From CAZNHL01 sp964572965 (GTDB lineage Bacteria > Bacteroidota > Bacteroidia > Cytophagales > UBA9547): a stretch of DNA of 24,840 nucleotides. Below are positions 1 to 7,036 of this stretch, piece by piece. Positions within the stretch are counted from its first letter, which is position 1. Every line of letters begins with the position of its first letter. The translations under genes were made by a program, and so were the position numbers. The stretch covers positions 1 to 24,840 of the forward strand of contig CAZNHL010000066.1 of NCBI GenBank assembly GCA_964572965.1, in the 5' to 3' direction. The notes beneath the pieces are model-generated. The model was not told the origin of the DNA, made no database searches, and was given only the letters and a program-made list of their open reading frames with translations.

Positions 1-770
1 TTTACTATCAGGGGTTGCCTTGTCAGATCTGATTGAGTTTTTAATGCCGGGATTTTCCCTTTTTTCTCTTGCGTCCACTTTTCTTTTGAGTTTTTCCAGT
101 AGAGCATGTCGACGTAGGTTTCACCTCTTGCATGGACACCTTTTGCATAGTTTGTAGTGATGGCGGTGGCAATATGGCGGTTGTCTTTCCCCTTTTCAAT
201 GCTCTTTTTAAATAAGCTATCGCCTTCGGTGAAAGGAAATACTTTTGGTGCGGATTGGTTTCCAAGAGTTCCGACAAAGTAGACGCGTTCCCTATTTTGG
301 GGGAGAAACCAGGCTGTATTAAGCAATTGCCATTGACAGTTATAAAGCCCAAGCTCGGCAATCGCTTTAATAACTGTTTCAAAGTCCCGGCCTTGATTGG
401 AAGAGAACAGTCCTTTGACGTTTTCAAAGACAAAGACACGGGGTTTAAGCTCTTTGATGATGCGGATTGCTTCAAAGAAGAGACTGCTTCTTTTGCCTTT
501 AAGCCCTTTCCTTTTGCCGGCAACAGAGAGGTCCTGGCAAGGGAATCCAAAGGTGACAATATCCGGGGCTTGGATAAGTTTTTTTGTGATTGTTTCGACT
601 GGTCCCGCATAAATGGCATCTTTAAAATTATATCGGTAATTGGCTATTGCATGCGGGTCTATTTCACTGAAGTAATGTTTAGAAAAACTATAGCCGGCAA
701 GGGCTAAACCTAATGGAAACCCGCCTGTGCCGCTAAACAAATCAAGCAATATCAAGCCTTGTGTTTTCAA
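1..770 (-). CDS. DNA (cytosine-5-)-methyltransferase, C-terminus cut by window edge
   Basis: This enzyme transfers a methyl group from S-adenosylmethionine to C5 of cytosine in a DNA target. The leftward frame stays open from 770 to the window edge, giving 256 residues. It carries the family motifs in order: DLFSGTGG at residues 10-17 (motif I, cofactor), FPCQDLSVAG at 76-85 with the catalytic Cys78 (motif IV), ENV at 116-118 (motif VI) and QNRERVYFVG at 158-167 (motif VIII). The target-recognition region and motifs IX-X lie beyond the edge. The only plausible start is TTG at 770-768, because an in-frame stop lies three codons upstream. That TTG overlaps the TGA of the small gene before it (TTGA), which points to translational coupling. 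No restriction partner is visible here, so it is probably an orphan or phage/ICE-type methylase. The family call is very secure; the start is fairly secure. Confidence 0.95.
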   Translation of the reverse strand, partial: MKTQGLILLDLFSGTGGFPLGLALAGYSFSKHYFSEIDPHAIANYRYNFKDAIYAGPVETITKKLIQAPDIVTFGFPCQDLSVAGKRKGLKGKRSSLFFEAIRIIKELKPRVFVFENVKGLFSSNQGRDFETVIKAIAELGLYNCQWQLLNTAWFLPQNRERVYFVGTLGNQSAPKVFPFTEGDSLFKKSIEKGKDNRHIATAITTNYAKGVHARGETYVDMLYWKNSKEKWTQEKKGKIPALKTQSDLTRQPLIV

Positions 771-976
771 CCCAATTCACTTTCTAGTTGAGCAATAGCT
801 GTACTGACAGGAAGTGTATTTTGAATCACATAATGGATTACCATCTCTTCTGCTCTTAGATAACCATCACGTGTCTGGATTTGACGACAGAAATTAGGGT
901 AAATATTCGAATTGCAATTGCGTAGTACTTCTTTGATTTTTAGCCGTAAGGCTGTTCGAATATCTGTATGTACCAT
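767..976 (-). CDS. Small hypothetical protein coupled to the cytosine methyltransferase
   Basis: This is a 69-residue, mostly helical soluble protein that I do not recognise. It has no signal peptide, membrane segment or metal-binding motif. Its TGA stop at 769-767 is embedded in the TTG start of the methyltransferase gene downstream, so the two are almost certainly one transcription unit. A gene coupled this tightly to a methylase could be a regulator or partner subunit, but nothing in the sequence shows which. It starts with ATG at 976, divergent from the gene at 1083, with about 100 AT-rich bases between them that must hold both promoters. Confidence 0.6.
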   Translation of the reverse strand: MVHTDIRTALRLKIKEVLRNCNSNIYPNFCRQIQTRDGYLRAEEMVIHYVIQNTLPVSTAIAQLESELG

Positions 977-1082
977 ACCTTTGATCTTTTAGGACTAAGA
1001 TATCTGATTGTTTTTCCGTATTGGGAGATTAAACATTTTAATACATACATTTATATAAACTGTAGCTACATAAAATAATCGC

Positions 1083-2531
1083 ATGGAAATTCAGACACTT
1101 TTTAAAAAATTGGAAGAACTCAAAAAAAATGAGGCGTGGGGTATATATTTTATAGGAAAATTTTACTTTTCAATAAATACAGGAAGAAATCAGGATGATT
1201 TTGGAATTGATTTGTTAAATAAAAAAGGGTTATCCCCAACAGTCCAGAGAGAATTACAAAAAGAAAATTTGCCAGCTATTTTTCATGAATACATACACTA
1301 TCTACACGAAATTTCTACAAATATTGGCACTTTAAGTATGGCACTAGACATAACTCTAAGGTGTGATTTTACTCACTTATTAGATTCTCAACTAGATCAC
1401 ATCTATTTTAACGGATACGAAGATGCAAATGAAGAATTAAAATCAAGACATGACAAGGTTACAATAAGCCAACTATATATTTTGGGCGACGCTGGCGAAA
1501 TTGATGTGTGTGAAATTGAAACCGCAAAATTGGAGAATGATTTTTTCTTTGTACCCTATAACTATAAACCAATTAACCTTAAAAACCTAAAGGTTAATTA
1601 TAAAGATTTAAATAACAATTCAAAAACAGTAAATTTTGGAAAATTCTTCATATATGAAGGTATCGCCTATGAGTTGGACTCTTATATCAGCCAAAAAATG
1701 GGTAATGCAATACGATCAGATAATTACAATCATTCAGAATACCTAATTTTAAAGATGCTTGCAAAAAAGTATGCACCAAATATAGAAACACCTAATATTA
1801 TAAAATTAGCTGTATTATCTCTTTCCTATCTTAATTGTGGTCCTCAGTTTTATATTTTTTTAATTGAATATAATAAACTAATATCAAATGGTAAAAAGCC
1901 TGTACAGATCATAAAATTATTTAAAGATCGAGTTTCAAAAATTCTCAAAAAGAATAGAAGACATTTTATAGAGGCTCAAGCTATGCTTATAGAGCCTTTC
2001 GCTGGAAGAACGCGGCAGCTAAAAGCAATTGAATATTTATTAAAAGTACAATTGCAATGTTATGATATGAGAATTAATAACCCTGTATTTGAAGTAGATT
2101 TAGTTTACAACAATCAATATAAGAACTTAGTTGAATTGGTTAAAATCTGTGATTTTATATATATATTCAATGGTAAGGATGAATATATGAAGGCTTTTTT
2201 GGGGTCAATACTTAACGACCCAGATACAAGCGACGCTTTAAAGTCTTGGGCGTGTACCGAACATTTTAGAGGACTACATTATAAAAGCTCAACATCTGAA
2301 ATAGAAACTAATACTGAAGAAAAAAAAGAAACAATGTGTCCTTTTTACTATTGCTGCGATTTAGAAGACCGCAAAAACCATGGAAATATATGCAAGTCGA
2401 AACCCTGGCAGCTGTATGAAATCAAGTATAAAAAAGACAAAATGTATTGTTGGTATGGTCAAGCTATGCTTGAATTAAAAGGCCCTAGCATGCCTTTAAG
2501 TCGCACAATCCCTAAATTTACATACAAATAA
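1083..2531 (+). CDS. HEXXH zinc metallopeptidase-like protein with C-terminal cysteine cluster
   Basis: This 482-residue protein has HEYIH at residues 68-72, directly followed by YLHE, the HEXXH signature of zinc peptidases. About 120 residues later comes EGIAYELD at 192-199, where gluzincin-type enzymes often supply the glutamate that completes the zinc site. The C-terminal part has cysteines at 419, 424, 425, 437 and 456 plus a nearby histidine, which could form a second metal site. There is no signal peptide, so it probably acts in the cytoplasm. It is followed after 24 bases by a membrane-anchored protein on the same strand. Both genes are visibly more AT-rich than the phage-like block, which suggests recent transfer. 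The family is not recognised beyond the peptidase motif. A role in phage defence is only an inference from its place beside methyltransferases. Confidence 0.7.
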   Translation: MEIQTLFKKLEELKKNEAWGIYFIGKFYFSINTGRNQDDFGIDLLNKKGLSPTVQRELQKENLPAIFHEYIHYLHEISTNIGTLSMALDITLRCDFTHLLDSQLDHIYFNGYEDANEELKSRHDKVTISQLYILGDAGEIDVCEIETAKLENDFFFVPYNYKPINLKNLKVNYKDLNNNSKTVNFGKFFIYEGIAYELDSYISQKMGNAIRSDNYNHSEYLILKMLAKKYAPNIETPNIIKLAVLSLSYLNCGPQFYIFLIEYNKLISNGKKPVQIIKLFKDRVSKILKKNRRHFIEAQAMLIEPFAGRTRQLKAIEYLLKVQLQCYDMRINNPVFEVDLVYNNQYKNLVELVKICDFIYIFNGKDEYMKAFLGSILNDPDTSDALKSWACTEHFRGLHYKSSTSEIETNTEEKKETMCPFYYCCDLEDRKNHGNICKSKPWQLYEIKYKKDKMYCWYGQAMLELKGPSMPLSRTIPKFTYK

Positions 2532-2555
2532 TTCTAACTATTATTACACAAAAAT

Positions 2556-3293
2556 ATGCTTGAAATAATTAAAGATAGTCTACCTACTCTCATTGGAGTT
2601 TTTTTGGGTTGGTTTTTAAATGAATTGAGTCAATTTTCCAGATCTTTTACAGAGAAAAGACAAAAGCTCAGAGGAGTTCTATTTAATTTATTAGAGATAC
2701 ATTATATAATTTCAAAAATGAATTACAATGAGTTTATTGATTCATATTCAAAGATTGCTTCTCAACTAATTAAAGAAAAATTTCCAGATAGACCGAGTAA
2801 CTTTGACGCTCTACTAAAACCATTTATCAAAAACCTTTTTGCAAGTCATATTATTCCCAATTTTATGACTAATCTGAATTTATTAGAAAAAAATTATGAA
2901 AACTCTGTTCAGACGTATTCTGCATTAGACCCTGTCAATGCTCATTTAATGAGTGGAAGAGTTAATACAATTATTTTCTTCAACTCGTTAAAACAAGTTA
3001 ATCCGACAACGTCTTACTCTAGTGATTTGAATATCGGAAAGGATGAAATAGAAACAATAATCCAACTTTTAAATCCTTCAATCATGTCTTCTTTGTTAAC
3101 AGATCTTAAATCTGATATAAAAGTTATTTCATGGAAAATAAGTCCATGGCTCTGGTTGAAAATGTTTTTTAAACTAAAAAAATTACATAACGTCAACAAC
3201 CAAAAAGAAATTAAAGAACAACTTAAAACCCAACTTGATTATTTAAAAAATACTATTGAACAACTTAACTATGAAAGCTCTACACTTTCTTAA
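2556..3293 (+). CDS. Membrane-anchored hypothetical protein, partner of the metallopeptidase
   Basis: This 245-residue protein has one clear hydrophobic helix near the N-terminus (about residues 9-24, LPTLIGVFLGWFLNEL), followed by a helical, charged domain and a coiled-coil-like C-terminus. The topology suggests a short N-terminal anchor with the bulk in the cytoplasm. I do not recognise a family. It starts 24 bases after the metallopeptidase gene and is probably co-transcribed. Its last four codons and stop run antisense into a methyltransferase relic whose own stop is at 3282-3280. The reading frame may therefore have gained its present end from the sequence it was inserted into, so the native C-terminus could have been different. 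A sensor/effector pairing with the peptidase is plausible but not shown. Confidence 0.6.
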   Translation: MLEIIKDSLPTLIGVFLGWFLNELSQFSRSFTEKRQKLRGVLFNLLEIHYIISKMNYNEFIDSYSKIASQLIKEKFPDRPSNFDALLKPFIKNLFASHIIPNFMTNLNLLEKNYENSVQTYSALDPVNAHLMSGRVNTIIFFNSLKQVNPTTSYSSDLNIGKDEIETIIQLLNPSIMSSLLTDLKSDIKVISWKISPWLWLKMFFKLKKLHNVNNQKEIKEQLKTQLDYLKNTIEQLNYESSTLS

Positions 3294-3540
3294 ATACAAT
3301 GATATCAGTAGACACATCAGTATGTTTAAACCAGATGGAAAGTGATAAGCATCTATTATTTGAGCTATTTTCCCAATTTCTTCTTTAACTTGATTGTAAG
3401 AATCACCATTCCTCAGAAAGTTACTTCCGGTAAGGAAAATTAATAGTCCACCAGGCTTCAGCAGTTGCAAGCTTAGCCTGATAAAAAAATATCTCTATCT
3501 GTTTCATTTTTCTAACTTCAGGAAAATAACTATACTTCCC
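3280..3540 (-). pseudogene. Decayed 3' end of a second N6-adenine methyltransferase
   Basis: Read leftward, this stretch matches the last ~85 residues of the intact methyltransferase at 4158-4985: the SYFPE and KMKQIEIFF region, then GGLLIFLTGSNFLRNGDSY, KEEIGK, IDAYHFP and TDVSTDIIVFKK. It needs at least two frame corrections. One is an extra T in a run of seven around 3483-3489, and the other is a missing base after DAYHFP. The N-terminal two thirds and all upstream signals are absent. The nucleotide match is clearly imperfect, so this is an old paralogue and not a recent duplication or an assembly artefact. It lies immediately downstream of radC, as if a methyltransferase-radC-methyltransferase array was truncated when the rightward cassette arrived. 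Confidence 0.85.
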
Positions 3541-3633
3541 TTCTCACTTTCTTTCTTGTTTTCGAAATGACTTAAAATTTGTTTGACCAAATAAAAATCA
3601 GAAAAGAAGAAAGAGATTCGCAATGATTCAAAC
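3541..3633. other. Gap between radC and the methyltransferase relic
   Basis: These 93 bases separate the stop of the JAB-domain gene from the recognisable part of the methyltransferase relic. I see no reading frame, terminator hairpin or repeat. The stretch is probably degenerate coding sequence from the missing part of the relic. Confidence 0.4.
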
Positions 3634-4161
3634 TTAAAACATATCTTCATCAGCAAAGCTATAATAACTGCTCTTAGTCAAAATCACATGATCAAGAACT
3701 TTAATATCAAGCAACTTACCGGCATCAATAATCTTGTCTGTAATTTTTAAATCTGCTTCACTTGGTTTAAGACTTCCGGACGGATGGTTATGCGCCAGGA
3801 CCATTGAGGTCGCAAGACTAGCAAGGGCAGTGGCAAAAACAAGCCTGACATCAATAATAGCAGAATTAATTGTTCCTACAGAATGCTTATAGTAGCCAAT
3901 AATCTCATTTTGGTGATTGAGATAGAGAACAATAAAAACTTCCTGCAACTGTATCTGACCTCGTCCAAAAATCTTCCTGACAAAATCAGCGACGTCTGTA
4001 GATTTAGTCACTTTCCCTAAAAATTTCTTACCCCGGTTATAACGAACCTTGATTTCCGGTATAAAACCCGTTGGTATGTTACCTAACCCAGAATAAACAA
4101 TGTCATTCTTCAATTTATATGGCTTAGACTTAGCTGATTTATAAGACTTGTTCTTTTTCAT
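3634..4161 (-). CDS. RadC-like JAB/MPN domain protein
   Basis: This 175-residue protein ends in the RadC/JAB domain. The JAMM metal-site pattern is complete: Glu74 in LQEVFIV, His124 and His126 in AHNHPSGS, and Asp137 in PSEAD. The N-terminal 50 residues are Lys-rich and lack the helix-hairpin-helix region of full-length chromosomal RadC, as is usual for the short versions on Bacteroidota phages, ICEs and plasmids. The biochemical role is not settled; a metal-dependent protease or nuclease activity has been proposed for the fold. Its ATG overlaps the TGA of the adenine methyltransferase gene (ATGA), so the two are co-translated. The family call is firm; the function is unknown. Confidence 0.9.
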   Translation of the reverse strand: MKKNKSYKSAKSKPYKLKNDIVYSGLGNIPTGFIPEIKVRYNRGKKFLGKVTKSTDVADFVRKIFGRGQIQLQEVFIVLYLNHQNEIIGYYKHSVGTINSAIIDVRLVFATALASLATSMVLAHNHPSGSLKPSEADLKITDKIIDAGKLLDIKVLDHVILTKSSYYSFADEDMF

Positions 4162-4985
4162 AGTTTCCTGAAAACAATAACATCAGTTGAGACATCCGTT
4201 GCTTTGAACACCGGCGGGAAATGATAAGCATCAATCATTTTGGCCATTTTACCTATTTCTTCTTTTGCCAGGTTATAGGAGTCTCCATTACGTAAAAAAT
4301 TGCTTCCTGTAAGGTATATCAATAAGCCTCCTGTTTTAAGCATTTTTAAGCCTTGGCTGATGAAGAATATCTCTATCTGTTTCATTTTCTTTGCTTCAGG
4401 GAAATAACTGCTATATTGATTCTGATAAATCCCATATGGCGGATTACCTATTACTAATGAAAACGGGTACCCTTTCAACCAGGTAGGCTTATTCTTAATG
4501 CGATTGGTAAAACGAGGTGGCTCCAGGAAAGCTGTTTCAAAAAAGTCATTGTAGATCTTCGCTCCGGGATAACAGATTTCTGCAATGCGCGCTGAAATCG
4601 GGTTGATCTCAAAACCTGTACATTTATTATAATCTAACGAAGGTCCCAGCATCCTCCCGGTTCCCATAGCAGGTTCCAATATAGTACCATTATCATCATA
4701 GCCATGATAACGGACAAGATCCCACATCAGGTTTACGATATAATCAGGGGTATAAAACTCATGTAACAAGCCTTCACCAGAAGCTCCTTTTTTAGCCTGC
4801 CCTCCCGAGCCTTCATATTTCTTGATAAAGGCAATATCACTCGGAGAATAAGATTGCTTCTTTAAATCTTTTTCCCGGATAAAAACCTCTATTTCCTGAT
4901 TTAAGGTATGCTGATTGAACTTCGCCATCAAATCCTCCCTTCTTTTTTCAACTCTTTTGTAGAACGTTTGATCGCATTGATCCAT
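4158..4985 (-). CDS. N6-adenine-specific DNA methyltransferase
   Basis: This enzyme is expected to methylate the exocyclic N6 of adenine in a DNA target. At 275 residues it is a compact methylase. The cofactor motif I is LEPAMGTGRML at residues 103-113, an acidic FEINP follows at 125-129, and the catalytic motif IV is NPPYG at 181-185. EFYTP just upstream of motif I is typical of type I and Eco57I-like modification domains. There is no recognisable specificity domain or nuclease, so it is probably an orphan mobile-element methylase. The start is ATG at 4985; a second ATG at residue 20 (MAKFNQH) is possible. The first 58 bases overlap the small basic gene upstream, and the stop overlaps radC. 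A broken paralogue lies at 3280-3540. Confidence 0.9.
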   Translation of the reverse strand: MDQCDQTFYKRVEKRREDLMAKFNQHTLNQEIEVFIREKDLKKQSYSPSDIAFIKKYEGSGGQAKKGASGEGLLHEFYTPDYIVNLMWDLVRYHGYDDNGTILEPAMGTGRMLGPSLDYNKCTGFEINPISARIAEICYPGAKIYNDFFETAFLEPPRFTNRIKNKPTWLKGYPFSLVIGNPPYGIYQNQYSSYFPEAKKMKQIEIFFISQGLKMLKTGGLLIYLTGSNFLRNGDSYNLAKEEIGKMAKMIDAYHFPPVFKATDVSTDVIVFRKL

Positions 4986-5113
4986 TGTTCGCCTTTTTTT
5001 CTGATTTTCTTGGCATGGCGGGAAATGGCAGATACAGTATCACTACCTGGTTTAGATGATTTTCTATTTTTCTTTTTGGCAGCTGATTTGGATTTGTTTT
5101 TTCTGCTTTTCAT
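4928..5113 (-). CDS. Small Lys-rich basic protein
   Basis: This is a 61-residue, very basic protein. The first half is a Lys/Ser-rich, probably disordered tail. The second half (AKKIRKKGEQWINAIKRST) is a predicted amphipathic helix. Similar short proteins are common beside methyltransferase and radC genes on Bacteroidota phages and conjugative elements; that is recollection and I have not tested it. DNA or RNA binding is likely from the charge alone. Its 3' end overlaps the adenine methyltransferase by 58 bases in another frame, so this is the first gene of a three-gene leftward unit whose promoter must lie in 5114-5361. Confidence 0.6.
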   Translation of the reverse strand: MKSRKNKSKSAAKKKNRKSSKPGSDTVSAISRHAKKIRKKGEQWINAIKRSTKELKKEGRI

Positions 5114-5361
5114 ATCAATAGTTTTTACTAAAACTATCCTGACAAGAATGTCAACTTGGGAGATCGGGTATGTTCTATCAGATAACCATCATTAAAATTT
5201 GTACACGTACAAATAAATAACTTATAAAAAAGAATAACAAAAAAGAAAAATAACAATAAAAAATCATCAAAAACAGCTTAGCCATAAAACCAAAATACAC
5301 GATATATCGGGTGTTAATTTATTCAGGATCGCAAGAAATTGGCCTTTAGAAGCCGATTAAT
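5114..5361. promoter_or_regulatory. Divergent control region with three inverted repeats
   Basis: This 248-base AT-rich stretch lies between the leftward basic-protein/methylase/radC unit and the rightward XRE gene, so it should hold both promoters. Three dyads are visible. TGACA-TGTCA with a 4-base spacer is at 5140-5153. ATTTGTAC-AC-GTACAAAT, with 8-base perfect arms, is at 5197-5214. The perfect palindrome CGATATATCG is at 5300-5309, about 52 bases before the XRE start. The 8-base-arm dyad sits nearly mid-region and has the size of an operator for a dimeric XRE repressor. No open reading frame of note is present. Confidence 0.5.
5197..5214. promoter_or_regulatory. Perfect 8-base inverted repeat, candidate XRE operator
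   Basis: The arms ATTTGTAC and GTACAAAT are separated by AC. The site lies between divergent transcription units, 148 bases before the XRE gene start. It is a reasonable binding site for the XRE-nuclease-like protein, but no second copy was found near the phage-like block to strengthen this. Confidence 0.45.
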
Positions 5362-6072
5362 ATGAGTGTTGACAACCTGGAATCCCGACTTAAAACAATA
5401 GCCCTGAATGTTACAAGGATCAGGAAAGCAAAAGGTCTTTCACAGGATGAACTGGCTTTTCGTGCCGAGATCAGCAGGGGTTACATGGGAGACATTGAAA
5501 ATCAAAAGAGTAACCTCACTTTAGCAAAGCTCATTGACATTGCCAATACATTAGAGGTCTCTATTGAAGAGCTGCTAAAGCCAACCCCTACCTTATTAGC
5601 AGATATCGATAATGGCAGCAGATATGAAAAATTACAACCGGCTATTAAAACTATCAGTCAGGCAGCTTCTGAAAACGGGATAAGCCACATTTTCCAGGAC
5701 AATGGAGTAATTACGTTACAGATATTATTGCTTTGCAATCTTAAAAAGACATCAGGCCAGGAAGCAAAGTTTACTGATACTGACGGAAGGTTGTATGAAA
5801 TAAGGAGTACCAGTGAAAAAGAATTTCCTCAGTTCATACTATACAGAACAATAGATTTAACCAGGCTTGATGAATTAAAGTCAATCAACTGGATATTGGC
5901 TACTGTCAATGAAGAAAATATCAGTGAAATATACCTGATAAGACCAGAAGATATTACCACTCAATACCAAAACTGGAAAGCAAAACTATCTGAAGTATCA
6001 GGAAATAAAATAGCAAACCCTAGGTTATCATTAAGTTTTGTAAAAAAAGCAGGTAAGAAGATATTCCCTTAA
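5362..6072 (+). CDS. XRE-family HTH regulator fused to ThaI-like restriction-endonuclease domain
   Basis: The N-terminal domain (about residues 16-72) is a textbook XRE/Cro-like HTH: GLSQDELAFRAEISRGYMGDIENQ followed by a second helical pair, a dimeric DNA-binding repressor type. The C-terminal domain (about 100-236) resembles the ThaI-type PD-(D/E)XK restriction endonuclease family as I remember it. The shared features are a GRLYEIRS strand, then INWILATV, ISEIYLIRPEDI, YQNWKAKL, an NPRLSLSFV strand and a final GKKIFP. In active nucleases the central strand reads ExK; here it is E146-I-R148, so cleavage activity is doubtful. It may be a controller that re-uses a nuclease fold, or a real nuclease with a conservative Lys-to-Arg change. 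It starts at ATG 5362 after an operator-rich region and is followed by a membrane protein on the same strand. Confidence 0.75.
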   Translation: MSVDNLESRLKTIALNVTRIRKAKGLSQDELAFRAEISRGYMGDIENQKSNLTLAKLIDIANTLEVSIEELLKPTPTLLADIDNGSRYEKLQPAIKTISQAASENGISHIFQDNGVITLQILLLCNLKKTSGQEAKFTDTDGRLYEIRSTSEKEFPQFILYRTIDLTRLDELKSINWILATVNEENISEIYLIRPEDITTQYQNWKAKLSEVSGNKIANPRLSLSFVKKAGKKIFP

Positions 6073-6126
6073 TATTTGCCTTACTAAAAGCATCTTATTA
6101 GCTTTAGTTATTAACTATTCATTTTT

Positions 6127-6771
6127 ATGTCTGTACTGCCAGCTTTAGATTCCTATTTAGACCGTTCTCATGAAATCAGAACTCCTATTGTCATTTTCTT
6201 ATGGACTCTATCTTCAGACATTGCTTTAGGATGGGCTAATAATACCTCATTGTGGCAGGTAATTGCTGCCCCTAAAGAACTTGACAGTAAAACATTGGCA
6301 TATATCTCTAGCGGTATTATTGGCTTTATTTTATTAAATTCGGTTATTTCACCTATCCTAAGAGGGCTAATTCTCGCTTTTTCCGTACAAGACTCCTCTG
6401 ACAAAAATAGTAACAACTATACCTATAAAGAACTTCTGGCAGATGCCATAGAAAACAACAATTCTGTATTAAAAAGCATATATGACGAATTAACGACCCA
6501 AAATAATGAGGGAATTCGCATAAAGAATTTATTATTCACCTCACTTATACTCCTTCCTTTAGACTGGCTCTGTTCCCAAAACTCACTGATCAGAAGCCAT
6601 CCAGAAAGTTCATTCCCTTTAACAATCACAATTGCGGGAATAGCATTTATTTATGCTTTCCAAAAAGACAAAAATGAACATAGCGATACCTTTGTCAGTA
6701 AATACTACAAGGATGATATTCGTGTAGACAAAGCAAAAAAATACTTTGAAGCAAAAGAAATTCAATCGTAA
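6127..6771 (+). CDS. Hypothetical membrane protein, four predicted helices
   Basis: This 214-residue protein has hydrophobic segments at about residues 20-37, 57-84, 135-153 and 163-178, with a polar loop of about 50 residues between the second and third. The C-terminal 35 residues are charged. No family is recognised. It lies 54 bases after the XRE gene on the same strand and converges with the phage-like operon, whose last gene ends only 3 bases away with no visible terminator hairpin between them. If the XRE protein is the prophage repressor, a co-expressed membrane protein in this position would fit a superinfection-exclusion or similar lysogenic role. That is an inference from position only. 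Confidence 0.6.
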   Translation: MSVLPALDSYLDRSHEIRTPIVIFLWTLSSDIALGWANNTSLWQVIAAPKELDSKTLAYISSGIIGFILLNSVISPILRGLILAFSVQDSSDKNSNNYTYKELLADAIENNNSVLKSIYDELTTQNNEGIRIKNLLFTSLILLPLDWLCSQNSLIRSHPESSFPLTITIAGIAFIYAFQKDKNEHSDTFVSKYYKDDIRVDKAKKYFEAKEIQS

Positions 6772-6774
6772 TAA

Positions 6775-7035
6775 TCAAGGCTCTCCCCAAAGCTCAAAGC
6801 AAAGCCGTACTTGTGCCTTCGTAAATAGCTTCTGGTATTTGTTATAATCTGTCGTTTCAAACTTTACCTTGCTCCTTTCTATCCAGGCTGCAAGGGTGTT
6901 TTTGCTTATACCATAAAGCTTGCAAAGCTCTCCTTTTGTATACTGCTTCACTTCAGTAACTTCCTCATCCGGAAATACCACAGGCATCACTCTGATACCG
7001 GCTACGACTCTTTCATCTTTTCTTAGAGCTTCCAT
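6775..7035 (-). CDS. Small HTH DNA-binding protein at the end of the phage-like operon
   Basis: This 86-residue protein has a helix-turn-helix around residues 33-50 (TKGELCKLYGISKNTLAAWI), followed by YNKYQKLFTKAQVRLCFELW, which looks like a short wing or dimerisation region. The architecture is like MerR/excisionase-type small HTH proteins. Its ATG comes one base after the TGA of the beta-helix gene, so it is translated as part of the structural operon. A second small HTH protein of similar layout lies at 16566-16772, at the other end of the run. It could switch late expression or act as an excision factor; neither is shown. Confidence 0.75.
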   Translation of the reverse strand: MEALRKDERVVAGIRVMPVVFPDEEVTEVKQYTKGELCKLYGISKNTLAAWIERSKVKFETTDYNKYQKLFTKAQVRLCFELWGEP

Positions 7036-7036
7036 A

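Noticed and set aside
41..619. 192-residue leftward open frame inside the left edge
   Set aside because: It is out of frame with the cytosine methyltransferase, which shows all family motifs across the same bases.
3243..3470. Open frame of 75 residues with methyltransferase-like sequence
   Set aside because: It is only the middle fragment of the decayed methylase; frameshifts on both sides and lack of upstream sequence make it a pseudogene piece.
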